A stretch of 64,000 nucleotides of DNA. Source: Ruegeria sp. R13_0. GTDB lineage: Bacteria; Pseudomonadota; Alphaproteobacteria; Rhodobacterales; Rhodobacteraceae. The notes beneath the pieces are model-generated. The model ran no database searches, was not told the origin of the DNA, and was given only the letters and a program-made list of their open reading frames with translations. Location: the NCBI RefSeq assembly GCF_017743995.1, contig NZ_JAGHRB010000008.1, positions 1 through 64,000 on the forward strand, in the 5' to 3' direction. Shown here piece by piece: positions 24,468-32,463 of the stretch (position 1 is its first letter; the number at the start of each line of letters is the position of its first letter). Both the position numbers and the translations under genes were made by a program.

Positions 24468-27418
24468 CACAGAGCAATCGACTGAATGGCGGGCTGATCA
24501 ACCGGGACGCCAGCCTCAGCTTCACCTTCGATGGCAAGTCTTATCAAGGTTATGAGGGCGACACGCTGGCTTCGGCCTTGTTGGCCAATGGAGTGCGCCT
24601 GATGGGCCGGTCCTTCAAATACCACCGTCCGCGCGGCCCGCTTACCGCGGGCAGCGAAGAGCCGAACGCTTTGGTCGAGCTGCGTTCGGGCGGACGGCAG
24701 GAGCCGAACACCCGCGCCACCGTGGCCGAACTGTATGACGGGCTGAGCGCCAATTCCCAGAACCGCTGGCCGTCGCTGGAACGCGATTTCATGGCGATCA
24801 ACGACCGGTTCTCGAACTTCCTGACCGCGGGGTTTTACTACAAGACCTTCATGTGGCCCAAGGCGTTCTGGGAGAAGCTGTATGAGCCGATCATCCGCAA
24901 GGCGGCCGGTCTGGGCAGCCTGACGGGTGAGGATGATCCCGATCACTATGACAAGGGCTTCTTGCATTGCGATCTGCTGATCATCGGCGCGGGTCCGACC
25001 GGTCTGGCGGCGGCGCTGACCGCAGGACGTGCGGGCGCTCAGGTTATTCTGGCGGATGAAGATTTCCGCATGGGTGGGCGTCTGATTGCTGAGACTGGCG
25101 CTTTGGCCGATATCTCCGGCGCGGACTGGGTCGATCAGGCTCTGGCCGAGCTCGCATCGATGAACAACGTACGGGTGATGCCGCGTACAACCGTGTTCGG
25201 GGCCTACGACCACGGTATTTACGGTGCGGTCGAACGCAACGCGGATCACCTTATCGCGCCTGAAGCGGACAAACCCCGCCAGACTCTGTGGCGCATCTAC
25301 TCCAAGCGCGCGCTGATCGCGACCGGGGCCATCGAACGCCCCATCGCTTTTGAGAATAACGACCGCCCCGGTATCCTGCTGGCCGGAGCGGTTCGGTCTT
25401 ACGCCAACCGCTGGGCCGCGACGCCCGCGCAATCGGTTGTGGTTTTTGCCAACAATGACGACGCGCACCAGACGGCACGCGATCTGATGGCGCAAGGCAT
25501 TAAGGTCCCCGCCATTGTGGATACGCGCCCGGATGCTGCGGATGTCGAGGGCATCGAAGTTCTGAAAGGGGCCGAGATTATCAATACCTCGGGCCGCCTG
25601 GGCCTGACCTCGGTGCAGGTGCGCACCGAGAAAGGCTATACGACGGACCTCTATTGCGAGGCGTTGGCGATGTCCGGCGGTTGGAACCCGAACCTGGGCC
25701 TAACCTGCCATCAGCGCGGTCGCCCGGTCTGGAGCGCGGACATCCACGCCTTTGTTCCGGGTGAGGGCCTACCCGTTGGCCAGATCGTGGCAGGCGCGGC
25801 CAAGGGTGAGATGAGTACCGAAGCGGCGCTGCAGGGCGGTGCGGCTGCGGCTGTGGCCGCTTTGGGTGATCTGGGGATCACTGCATCCCCCGTTGATCTG
25901 CCCGCGGCAGCCGATGCGCCGGTCTCGATCAGCCCGTTCTGGCACGTCAAAGGCGCAAAACGCGCATGGCTGGACTACCAGAACGACGTGACCGTCAAAG
26001 ACGTCAAGCTGGCTCACCAAGAGAACTTTACCTCGGTCGAGCATCTCAAGCGTTATACCACGCTGGGCATGGCGACCGATCAGGGCAAGACCTCGAACGT
26101 GGGTGCCTTGGCGGTGATGGCCGAACTGACCGGCAAGTCCATTCGGGACACCGGCACAACCATCTTCCGCCCGCCTTATACGCCGGTGGCGATGGGTGCG
26201 TTCGGTGGCCGTGCAGTGGGTAAGGACTTCCACCCGACCCGCCTGACGCCCAGCCACAAATGGGCCGAGGAACAGGGTGCTGTGTTTGTCGAGGTCGGCA
26301 ACTGGCTGCGCGCCCAATGGTTCCCGCGCAAGGGCGAAACCCATTGGCGCCAATCGGTGGACCGCGAGGTGCTGCAGACCCGAAACTCGGTCGGTGTGTG
26401 CGATGTGACGACGCTAGGCAAGATCGACGTTCAAGGCGCGGATGCAGCGGCGTTCCTGAACATGGTCTACTCTAATGCGTTTGCCAAACTGCCCGTGGGC
26501 AAGGTGCGCTATGGCCTGATGCTGCGCGAGGATGGCATCGCCTATGACGACGGTACCACCGCGCGCTTCGCCGAGGACCATTTCGTCGTGACCACCACCA
26601 CCGCCAACGCGGTTCTGGTCTATCGCAACATGGAATTCGTCCGCCAATGCCTGTGTCCGGATATGGACGTGCAGCTGATCTCGACCACCGAGGCCTGGGC
26701 GCAATATGCCGTGGCCGGTCCCAACAGCCGCAAACTGCTGCAAAAGATCGTAGACCCTGACTTTGACATCTCGAACGAGGCGTTCCCCTTCATGGGGTGC
26801 GGAGAGATCACTGTCTGCGGTGGCCTGCGGGCCCGGCTGTTCCGGATCTCGTTCTCGGGCGAGCTTGCCTATGAGATCGCGGTACCCACGCGCTATGGCG
26901 ACGGGCTGATGCGCGCGCTGATGGAGGCGGGTGAGGAGTTCGACGTTGTGCCCTATGGCACCGAAGCTTTAGGCGTCATGAGGATCGAAAAGGGTCATGC
27001 GACCGGCAATGAGCTGAACGGTACGACCACAGCACTGAACCTTGGCATGGCACGCATGGTCAGCGCTAAGAAGGACTGCATCGGCAATGTTCTCAGCCGT
27101 CGGGAAGGGCTGAACACCCCGGACGCATTGGCTCTGGTGGGGTTGAAACCAGTGGACACGAATGAGACCGTTACGGCGGGCGGGCACCTGATGAACGCGA
27201 CCGGCCCGGTCGATGCGGCACATGATCAGGGCTATGTCACCTCGGCTGCTTATTCGCCAATTCTGGAAAGCTCAATCGGGCTCGGATTTGTCAAAGGTGG
27301 CTCTGACCGGATGGGTGAAAAACTGCGACTGGTGAACCCCCTGGAAAGCCAGGAAGTCATGGTTGAAATCGTCAGCGCTCATTTCTTGGACCCGGAAGGG
27401 GAGAAGCTTCGTGCATAA
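24464..27418 (+). CDS. soxA: Sarcosine oxidase / N-methylglutamate dehydrogenase alpha-type subunit
   Basis: This is a 984-residue protein. The N-terminal ferredoxin-like region (residues 1-95, RSFKYHRPRGPLTAG) is followed by a pyridine-nucleotide/FAD oxidoreductase core with LLIIGAGPTGLAAALTAGRAG at about 171-191. An FAD-binding-like middle includes LATGAIERP-type IATGAIERPIAFENND, and a C-terminal GcvT/aminomethyltransferase domain (about 605-980) binds tetrahydrofolate and ends in SSIGLGFVKGG. It takes the methylene group from the imine intermediate to form methylene-THF. It is the largest gene in the window and is tightly overlapped on both sides. Mgd C-subunits share this architecture. 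Confidence 0.9.
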   Translation: MTQSNRLNGGLINRDASLSFTFDGKSYQGYEGDTLASALLANGVRLMGRSFKYHRPRGPLTAGSEEPNALVELRSGGRQEPNTRATVAELYDGLSANSQNRWPSLERDFMAINDRFSNFLTAGFYYKTFMWPKAFWEKLYEPIIRKAAGLGSLTGEDDPDHYDKGFLHCDLLIIGAGPTGLAAALTAGRAGAQVILADEDFRMGGRLIAETGALADISGADWVDQALAELASMNNVRVMPRTTVFGAYDHGIYGAVERNADHLIAPEADKPRQTLWRIYSKRALIATGAIERPIAFENNDRPGILLAGAVRSYANRWAATPAQSVVVFANNDDAHQTARDLMAQGIKVPAIVDTRPDAADVEGIEVLKGAEIINTSGRLGLTSVQVRTEKGYTTDLYCEALAMSGGWNPNLGLTCHQRGRPVWSADIHAFVPGEGLPVGQIVAGAAKGEMSTEAALQGGAAAAVAALGDLGITASPVDLPAAADAPVSISPFWHVKGAKRAWLDYQNDVTVKDVKLAHQENFTSVEHLKRYTTLGMATDQGKTSNVGALAVMAELTGKSIRDTGTTIFRPPYTPVAMGAFGGRAVGKDFHPTRLTPSHKWAEEQGAVFVEVGNWLRAQWFPRKGETHWRQSVDREVLQTRNSVGVCDVTTLGKIDVQGADAAAFLNMVYSNAFAKLPVGKVRYGLMLREDGIAYDDGTTARFAEDHFVVTTTTANAVLVYRNMEFVRQCLCPDMDVQLISTTEAWAQYAVAGPNSRKLLQKIVDPDFDISNEAFPFMGCGEITVCGGLRARLFRISFSGELAYEIAVPTRYGDGLMRALMEAGEEFDVVPYGTEALGVMRIEKGHATGNELNGTTTALNLGMARMVSAKKDCIGNVLSRREGLNTPDALALVGLKPVDTNETVTAGGHLMNATGPVDAAHDQGYVTSAAYSPILESSIGLGFVKGGSDRMGEKLRLVNPLESQEVMVEIVSAHFLDPEGEKLRA

Positions 27419-27974
27419 ACTGAAACCCATCACCCCGCTGGGCGGCGACACGCCGCGTGTCGATACGGTCGGTTCGATCACGATCACCGAGGTCGTGGAT
27501 CAGGCGCTGGCGTCGGTCGCGGCCCGCAACGATCAGGCTGGTGCCGTGCAAAAGGCGCTGGCCGACAAGATCGGTCTGAGCTTACCCGAGGTTGGTCAAT
27601 CCTCTCAGGCTGCGCCCTATGCCGCGCTCTGGATGGGGCCGGAGCAATGGATGGTCATGGCCCCGCATGACAGTCACGAATTGCTGGCCGCCGAGTTGAA
27701 GCAGATCGTCGCTGATACCGCATCGGTTTCCGAGCAGACGGATGGCTGGTGCCGGTTCGACGTGCAGGGCGCGGGTCTGTGCGATCTGTTCGAACGGCTC
27801 AGCAACGCGCCGGTCCGCACGATGGGGTCGGGCACGGCGATCCGAACCACGGCGGAGCATCTGGGCGTCTTCCTATGGCGTCTGGCCGAGGATCACATGG
27901 CCGTTCTTGGCCCGCGCTCTTCGGCGGCGTCGCTGCATCACGGCCTGCTGGCCGCCGCGAAATCCATCGCCTGA
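27411..27974 (+). CDS. soxG: Sarcosine oxidase / N-methylglutamate dehydrogenase gamma-type subunit
   Basis: This 187-residue protein resembles the C-terminal folate-binding GcvT-like domain and is the smallest of the structural subunits apart from delta (KLPxx-like LSLPEVGQS, PYAALWMGPEQWMVMAP, GAGLCDLFERLSNAPVRTMGSG). GTG 27411 is the start I chose; it overlaps the soxA stop by 8 bp and begins the conserved sequence HKLKPITPLGG. The earlier ATG at 27363 would force a 56-bp overlap with unconserved residues. It converges with the GlxA-type regulator gene, whose stop lies 4 bp beyond. Confidence 0.85.
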   Translation: MHKLKPITPLGGDTPRVDTVGSITITEVVDQALASVAARNDQAGAVQKALADKIGLSLPEVGQSSQAAPYAALWMGPEQWMVMAPHDSHELLAAELKQIVADTASVSEQTDGWCRFDVQGAGLCDLFERLSNAPVRTMGSGTAIRTTAEHLGVFLWRLAEDHMAVLGPRSSAASLHHGLLAAAKSIA

Positions 27975-27977
27975 AGT

Positions 27978-28985
27978 TTAGCCCGAGGGCAGCACATCGT
28001 CGCTGCCCACCCGCATCGAGTTCTTGGCACGCCGGTCGCTGATCGGCGTGACCCCGAACGTCTCACGATAGTGCCGCATGAAGGCGCTGGGTGTGGCGTA
28101 ACCGACCATGTATGCGACCTCGGCAATTGGGTCGTTCGTATAAAGCACCAATTGCCGCGCCTGGTTCATCCGCATCCGCCGATAGTAGGTCAAAGGGCTG
28201 TGCCCGGTCGCCTTTTTGAAACTCCGTTCCAGTGACCGCGCGGAAAGGCCCACCGCATCGGCGACTTCGCTGATCTGGATGGGGTTTCCGATATGTTCGG
28301 CAAAGTGCTGAATGGCCTTTGCGACCTGTTTGGGCAAAAGATCCTGACTCTGCGCGGTCGAGATTGCGGGCACCTTTTGCGTAACGGTCCCGCTGCGAAT
28401 GAAGGGATGCTGGAACCAACACGCGACCTCGGCCATGACATCACCGCCCAGCCGCTTTTCGATCAGGGCCAGCATGTGGTCGAACACGGCCGAGGCGCCC
28501 GAGATCGTGCTAAAGGCCCCTTCTTCGCAGATCACTGTCCCATGGATCGGGATTTCGGGAAATTCAGCCTGAAAAGCGGCCTCGTAGCACCAATGCACCG
28601 ACAAAGGGTTGTCGCGGGTCAGCCGGGTGCGGGCAAGGGGGAAGACACCGCCGCTGATTGCGCCAATACGGGTCTTGTTCCGCATCAGACGCTGAAGCGC
28701 TGCATTCGCCTTGGAGGGGTTGTCGAACACGCTGTTCGGGCTTGAGGCAAACAGCAGATGCGTCAGGGATTGGGCGTCGGCCAAGGTACTGTCGGGGAAA
28801 AAGGTGACCCCGGCCGAGGACTGGATCGGTTGGTCTTGCTCGGCAATGACATGCCAGCTGAACGCCTCCTGCCCCGAGATCTCATTCGCCGCGCGCAGCG
28901 GTTCGATACAGGATGTCAGGCATGCCATCGGGAACCCCGGAAAGATCAGGATGCCCAGCGAAATTTTCTCGACCTGATCTTTCAT
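27978..28985 (-). CDS. GlxA-type AraC-family regulator (GATase1-like domain)
   Basis: This 335-residue regulator has an N-terminal DJ-1/PfpI (GATase1-like) domain (residues 8-190, LGILIFPGFPMACLTSC; no clear catalytic Cys elbow, as usual) and a C-terminal AraC helix-turn-helix pair (about 225-320; DAVGLSARSLERSFKKATG and VAYMVGYATPSAFMRHYR). GbdR, CdhR and SouR, which respond to glycine betaine, carnitine and sarcosine, share this layout. The adjacent soxBDAG operon makes it a candidate sarcosine or N-methyl amino acid sensor. It overlaps the upstream LysR gene by 4 bp. Confidence 0.85.
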   Translation of the reverse strand: MKDQVEKISLGILIFPGFPMACLTSCIEPLRAANEISGQEAFSWHVIAEQDQPIQSSAGVTFFPDSTLADAQSLTHLLFASSPNSVFDNPSKANAALQRLMRNKTRIGAISGGVFPLARTRLTRDNPLSVHWCYEAAFQAEFPEIPIHGTVICEEGAFSTISGASAVFDHMLALIEKRLGGDVMAEVACWFQHPFIRSGTVTQKVPAISTAQSQDLLPKQVAKAIQHFAEHIGNPIQISEVADAVGLSARSLERSFKKATGHSPLTYYRRMRMNQARQLVLYTNDPIAEVAYMVGYATPSAFMRHYRETFGVTPISDRRAKNSMRVGSDDVLPSG

Positions 28986-29878
28986 GAGCGTTGCTCTTTC
29001 ACTAGGTCCTCGACAGTTTCGAGAATGTCATTTTCCAGTCTCCGGGCAGCAGGTGACAGTGCAGAATCAGCCTTGCGTATTAGGTGAATTTGCCGCTTGG
29101 CGGTCTTGTCCGCCAGAGGGCGGAAGACCAGATCGGATTGCCCGGCCGAAATTGCTGCCATCTCGGGCAGGAGTGTGACCCCGATCCCGGCTCGAACCAT
29201 GCCCAGAATAGAGGTGATGTTGTGTGCCGAAAACCGAGAGCCCGCGTGCAGTTTTTCCGCCTCGGGCCCGGAGATGCTTTCGGACAGGCTGTTGGCGATC
29301 AGCTGCTCATTCTCTAGCGCGTCCCAGTCGATGGGGCCGGTGTCACGGGCCAGCGGGTGGTCCGGGGTCAGCAGCACGCCGAACCAGTCGGTCAGCAAAA
29401 GCTGGCTGTGCAGACCCGACCCGTTTCCCCGCAGTGTCGCGATGCCGATATCAATGCGCCCCCGCGACAGCTCGTGCAGGACGGACTTGGAGTCCATGTC
29501 GCGCAGTTCCACCCTCACTTTCTCGTAAGCCTTGGTATTTCTGGAAAAAACGCGTGGTATGATCGTACCTGCCACCGATGGAACCGTCGCAATTCTGACA
29601 TGTCCCATACTGGCATCGGCAAAGTTTTCAATGGCCCGGACCGTATTGTCGAAATGCTGTAGTTCCAGCTGTGATTGCTCGAACACGAACTCACCCAATG
29701 CGGTCAGCTTGTTCTTGCGGTCGGTTTCGAACAGCGGCTCGCCCAGATGCTTTTCAAACTGTTTCAGCATCATCGATACCGCGGAAGGGGTGCGTTTCAG
29801 GACAACGGCCGCATCCGTCAGGTTGCCGGTGCGGGCAACCGCGACAAAGCCGCGAAGCATTTCGATCTTGAGTGTCAT
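28982..29878 (-). CDS. LysR-family regulator divergent from the aldehyde dehydrogenase operon
   Basis: This 298-residue protein has a winged helix (residues 2-60, TDAAVVLKRTPSAVSMMLKQFE) and an effector domain with IGIATLRGNGSGLH. It is the first of two co-directional regulator genes; its stop overlaps the GlxA-type regulator start. It is divergent from the aldehyde dehydrogenase at 29986, and the 107-bp gap carries a CTTCA/TGAAG repeat that fits a LysR operator. I use ATG 29878 as start because MTLKIEMLRGF is the usual LysR N-terminus; an upstream ATG at 29950 adds 24 unconserved residues. Confidence 0.82.
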   Translation of the reverse strand: MTLKIEMLRGFVAVARTGNLTDAAVVLKRTPSAVSMMLKQFEKHLGEPLFETDRKNKLTALGEFVFEQSQLELQHFDNTVRAIENFADASMGHVRIATVPSVAGTIIPRVFSRNTKAYEKVRVELRDMDSKSVLHELSRGRIDIGIATLRGNGSGLHSQLLLTDWFGVLLTPDHPLARDTGPIDWDALENEQLIANSLSESISGPEAEKLHAGSRFSAHNITSILGMVRAGIGVTLLPEMAAISAGQSDLVFRPLADKTAKRQIHLIRKADSALSPAARRLENDILETVEDLVKEQRS

Positions 29879-29882
29879 GTTG

Positions 29883-29912
29883 GAAGCTTCAATCTTACTG
29901 AAGTAAACTTCA
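29883..29912. promoter_or_regulatory. LysR-type operator candidate, CTTCA/TGAAG repeats
   Basis: CTTCA (29887-29891), TGAAG (29899-29903) and CTTCA (29908-29912) give CTTCA-N7-TGAAG-N4-CTTCA, with the two direct copies 21 bp (two turns) apart. GAAGCTTC (29883-29890) is also palindromic. It lies in the divergent LysR/aldehyde dehydrogenase promoter. Confidence 0.55.
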
Positions 29913-29985
29913 ATAATTTTAGTTTGATTGATTGACAAAAAAGAGTCCATACCCGCTCAGCAAATTCTCTATGGGGCAAACGGCT

Positions 29986-31434
29986 ATGGCTGACATTCAA
30001 AAGAACCTGATCGCTGGTGAGTGGGTCACCGGTGAAGGTGAGATCGAAAACCGCAACCCATCGGACCTGAGCGATCTGGTCGGCATGTTTGCACAGGCCA
30101 GCGCGGATCAGCTTGAGGCAACATTGGATCAGGCGCGTGCCGCTCAGCGTGAGTGGGCCGCCTATGGGCTGGAGCGCAAGCAGGCTGTTCTGAACGCGAT
30201 CGGCAATGAGCTGATGGCCCGCGCCGAGGAACTGGGCACGCTGCTGAGCCGCGAAGAAGGCAAGCCGCTGGCCGAAGGCAAAGGCGAAGTTTTCCGCGCT
30301 GGTCAGTTCTTCACCTACTACGCCGCCGAATGCCTGCGTCAGATCGGTGAGAACGCGGATTCCGTACGTCCCGATATCGAGGTCGATGTCCGCCGTGAGG
30401 CCGTGGGCGTTGTGGCCATCATCAGCCCGTGGAACTTCCCCACCGCGACCGCGTCGTGGAAGATCGCTCCTGCGCTGTGCTATGGCAACGCGGTTGTCTG
30501 GAAGCCCGCCAACATCACCCCGGCTTCGGCTGTGGCGCTGACCGAGATCATCAACCGTCAGGACATCCCCAAAGGTCTGTTCAGCTTGGTCATGGGCTCG
30601 GGCCGCTCCATCGGTCAACGTTTGGTGGAAAGCCCCAAGGTCAACGCGATTTCCTTCACCGGGTCGGTTCCGGTTGGTAAGGATATCGCCGCTGCCGCCA
30701 TCCAGAACCTGACCAAAGTTCAGATGGAAATGGGATCGAAGAACGCTCTGGCCGTCATGGACGATGCCGATCTGGATTTGGCGGTGACGCTGGCTCTGGG
30801 CGGTGCGTTCGGTGGCACCGGTCAGAAATGCACGGCCTCCTCCCGGCTCGTGGTCCACTCTGCCATTCATGACGCCTTTGTCGAAAAGCTCGTTGCGGGT
30901 GCGCAGGCGATGAAAGTGGGCCACGCGCTGGAGGCGGGCGTTCAGATGGGTCCCGTCGTCAGCCAGCAGCAGCTGAGCGAAAACCTGGCCTATGTCGATT
31001 TGGGCAAATCCGAGGGCGCGGAACTGGCCTGTGGCGGTGCGCGTCTCGAGATGCCGCATGACGGGTACTACATGTCGCCCGGCGTGTTCCTGAACACCAC
31101 CAACGACATGGCGATAAACCGCGAGGAAATGTTCGCGCCGCTGACCAGCGTCATCAAGGTTGGCAGCTATGACGAAGCGCTGAGCGTGGTCAACGACACC
31201 AGCTTTGGCCTGACTTCGGGCATCGTGACCAAGTCGCTGGCCCGCGCCACGCATTTCCGCCGCAACGCGCGCACCGGTGTTGTCACCGTGAACCTGCCCA
31301 CCGCCGGCACCGACTATCACGTGCCCTTCGGTGGCCGTGGCGACAGCTCCTACGGTCCGCGTGAGCAGGGCAAGGCAGCGGCCGAATTCTACACCACGGT
31401 CAAAACCGCCTATATCAGCGCAGGCCCCGTCTGA
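29986..31434 (+). CDS. Aldehyde dehydrogenase, alpha-ketoglutaric semialdehyde dehydrogenase-like
   Basis: This is a 482-residue NAD(P)+ aldehyde dehydrogenase. The oxyanion asparagine N150 (ISPWNFP), general base E248 (VQMEMG) and nucleophile C282 (GTGQKCTASSR) are all present. The sequence is closest in style to the alpha-ketoglutaric semialdehyde dehydrogenase group, which makes 2-oxoglutarate, though glutarate and succinate semialdehyde enzymes are similar. It opens an operon with an M19-like protein, two unknown proteins and an Ldh2-type reductase, so the aldehyde is an intermediate of that pathway. I chose ATG 29986 for MADIQKNLIAGEW; upstream ATG 29971 adds five residues. Confidence 0.85.
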   Translation: MADIQKNLIAGEWVTGEGEIENRNPSDLSDLVGMFAQASADQLEATLDQARAAQREWAAYGLERKQAVLNAIGNELMARAEELGTLLSREEGKPLAEGKGEVFRAGQFFTYYAAECLRQIGENADSVRPDIEVDVRREAVGVVAIISPWNFPTATASWKIAPALCYGNAVVWKPANITPASAVALTEIINRQDIPKGLFSLVMGSGRSIGQRLVESPKVNAISFTGSVPVGKDIAAAAIQNLTKVQMEMGSKNALAVMDDADLDLAVTLALGGAFGGTGQKCTASSRLVVHSAIHDAFVEKLVAGAQAMKVGHALEAGVQMGPVVSQQQLSENLAYVDLGKSEGAELACGGARLEMPHDGYYMSPGVFLNTTNDMAINREEMFAPLTSVIKVGSYDEALSVVNDTSFGLTSGIVTKSLARATHFRRNARTGVVTVNLPTAGTDYHVPFGGRGDSSYGPREQGKAAAEFYTTVKTAYISAGPV

Positions 31435-32432
31435 TGCTGATCGATTGCCTGCAATATGTGAACTGGTCGGAAAAGGTCTTCCGCCAGTTGCGCGAGGGGG
31501 GCGTGGACGCGATCCACGTCACCATCGCCTATCATGAGAACTTTCGCGAAACGGTGTTGAATTTCGAACAGTGGAACCGCTGGTTCGAACAATACCCGGA
31601 CCTGATCATGAAAGGGCAGTGGGCCAGCGACATCGACAAAGCGCGGGAAACCGGCCGGACAGCGGTGTTCTTCGGGTTCCAGAACCCAAGCCCGATGGAA
31701 GACGATATCGGCCTGATCGAGATCCTGCACACGCTGGGCGCGCGGTTCATGCAGTTGACCTATAACAACCAGTCGCTGCTGGCGACCGGCTGCTATGAGG
31801 CCGAGGATTCCGGCATCACCCGCATGGGCAAACAGGTCATCAAAGAGATGAACCGCGTGGGCCTTGTTGTCGACATGAGCCACTCGGCCGACCGCTCGAC
31901 CATCGAAGCGGCTGAGATCTCGGAACGTCCCATCGCCATCACCCATGCGAACCCTTATGACTGGTCGCCCGCCCTGCGCAACAAGCGTGACGCGGTGATC
32001 CGCGCAGTGACGGAAAACGGCGGCATGCTGGGTTTCTCGGTTTACCCGCACCACCTGAAAGACAAGTCCGAGTGCACGCTGGAAAGCTTTTGCGAGATGA
32101 TCGCGCGCACGGCTGAGAAATACGGTGCGCAGCATCTGGGGATCGGCACTGACCTGTGTCAGGACCAGCCCGACAGTATCGTGGAATGGATGCGCGTAGG
32201 TCGCTGGACCAAGGAAATCGACTATGGCGAAGGCTCAGCCTCGGCCCCTGGTTTCCCGCCCATGCCGAGCTGGTTCAACGACAACCGTGATTTCGGCAAC
32301 ATCCGGGCAGGCCTGCGCGCAACCGGCATGAACGACGAAGAGGTTGATGGCATCATGGGTCGCAACTGGTACCGTTTCTTTGACGAGAACTTCAAACCGC
32401 AGACGTCATCGGACAAAGCTGGTACAACTTGA
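31434..32432 (+). CDS. M19 (membrane dipeptidase-like) amidohydrolase, atypical
   Basis: This 332-residue protein is of the renal-dipeptidase superfamily. Later metal and substrate motifs are visible: VVDMSHS (residues about 144-150), ITHANPYDW and GIGTDLCQD. The N-terminal HxD metal pair of true dipeptidases is replaced (LIDCLQYVNW), so a standard two-zinc dipeptidase site is unlikely. Similar divergent M19 proteins occur beside dimethylglycine/betaine demethylation genes in Pseudomonas, so it may hydrolyse a small cyclic or amide intermediate. ATG 31434 overlaps the aldehyde dehydrogenase stop by 1 bp. The C-terminal tail is short and polar. Confidence 0.75.
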   Translation: MLIDCLQYVNWSEKVFRQLREGGVDAIHVTIAYHENFRETVLNFEQWNRWFEQYPDLIMKGQWASDIDKARETGRTAVFFGFQNPSPMEDDIGLIEILHTLGARFMQLTYNNQSLLATGCYEAEDSGITRMGKQVIKEMNRVGLVVDMSHSADRSTIEAAEISERPIAITHANPYDWSPALRNKRDAVIRAVTENGGMLGFSVYPHHLKDKSECTLESFCEMIARTAEKYGAQHLGIGTDLCQDQPDSIVEWMRVGRWTKEIDYGEGSASAPGFPPMPSWFNDNRDFGNIRAGLRATGMNDEEVDGIMGRNWYRFFDENFKPQTSSDKAGTT

Positions 32433-32463
32433 CCAGTCTACCAATCAGAGAAGGGTGAACAGA

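Noticed and set aside
29875..31320. Long leftward open frame of 481 codons
   Set aside because: It is antisense to the aldehyde dehydrogenase, whose catalytic residues are intact; the antisense frame shows no family features.
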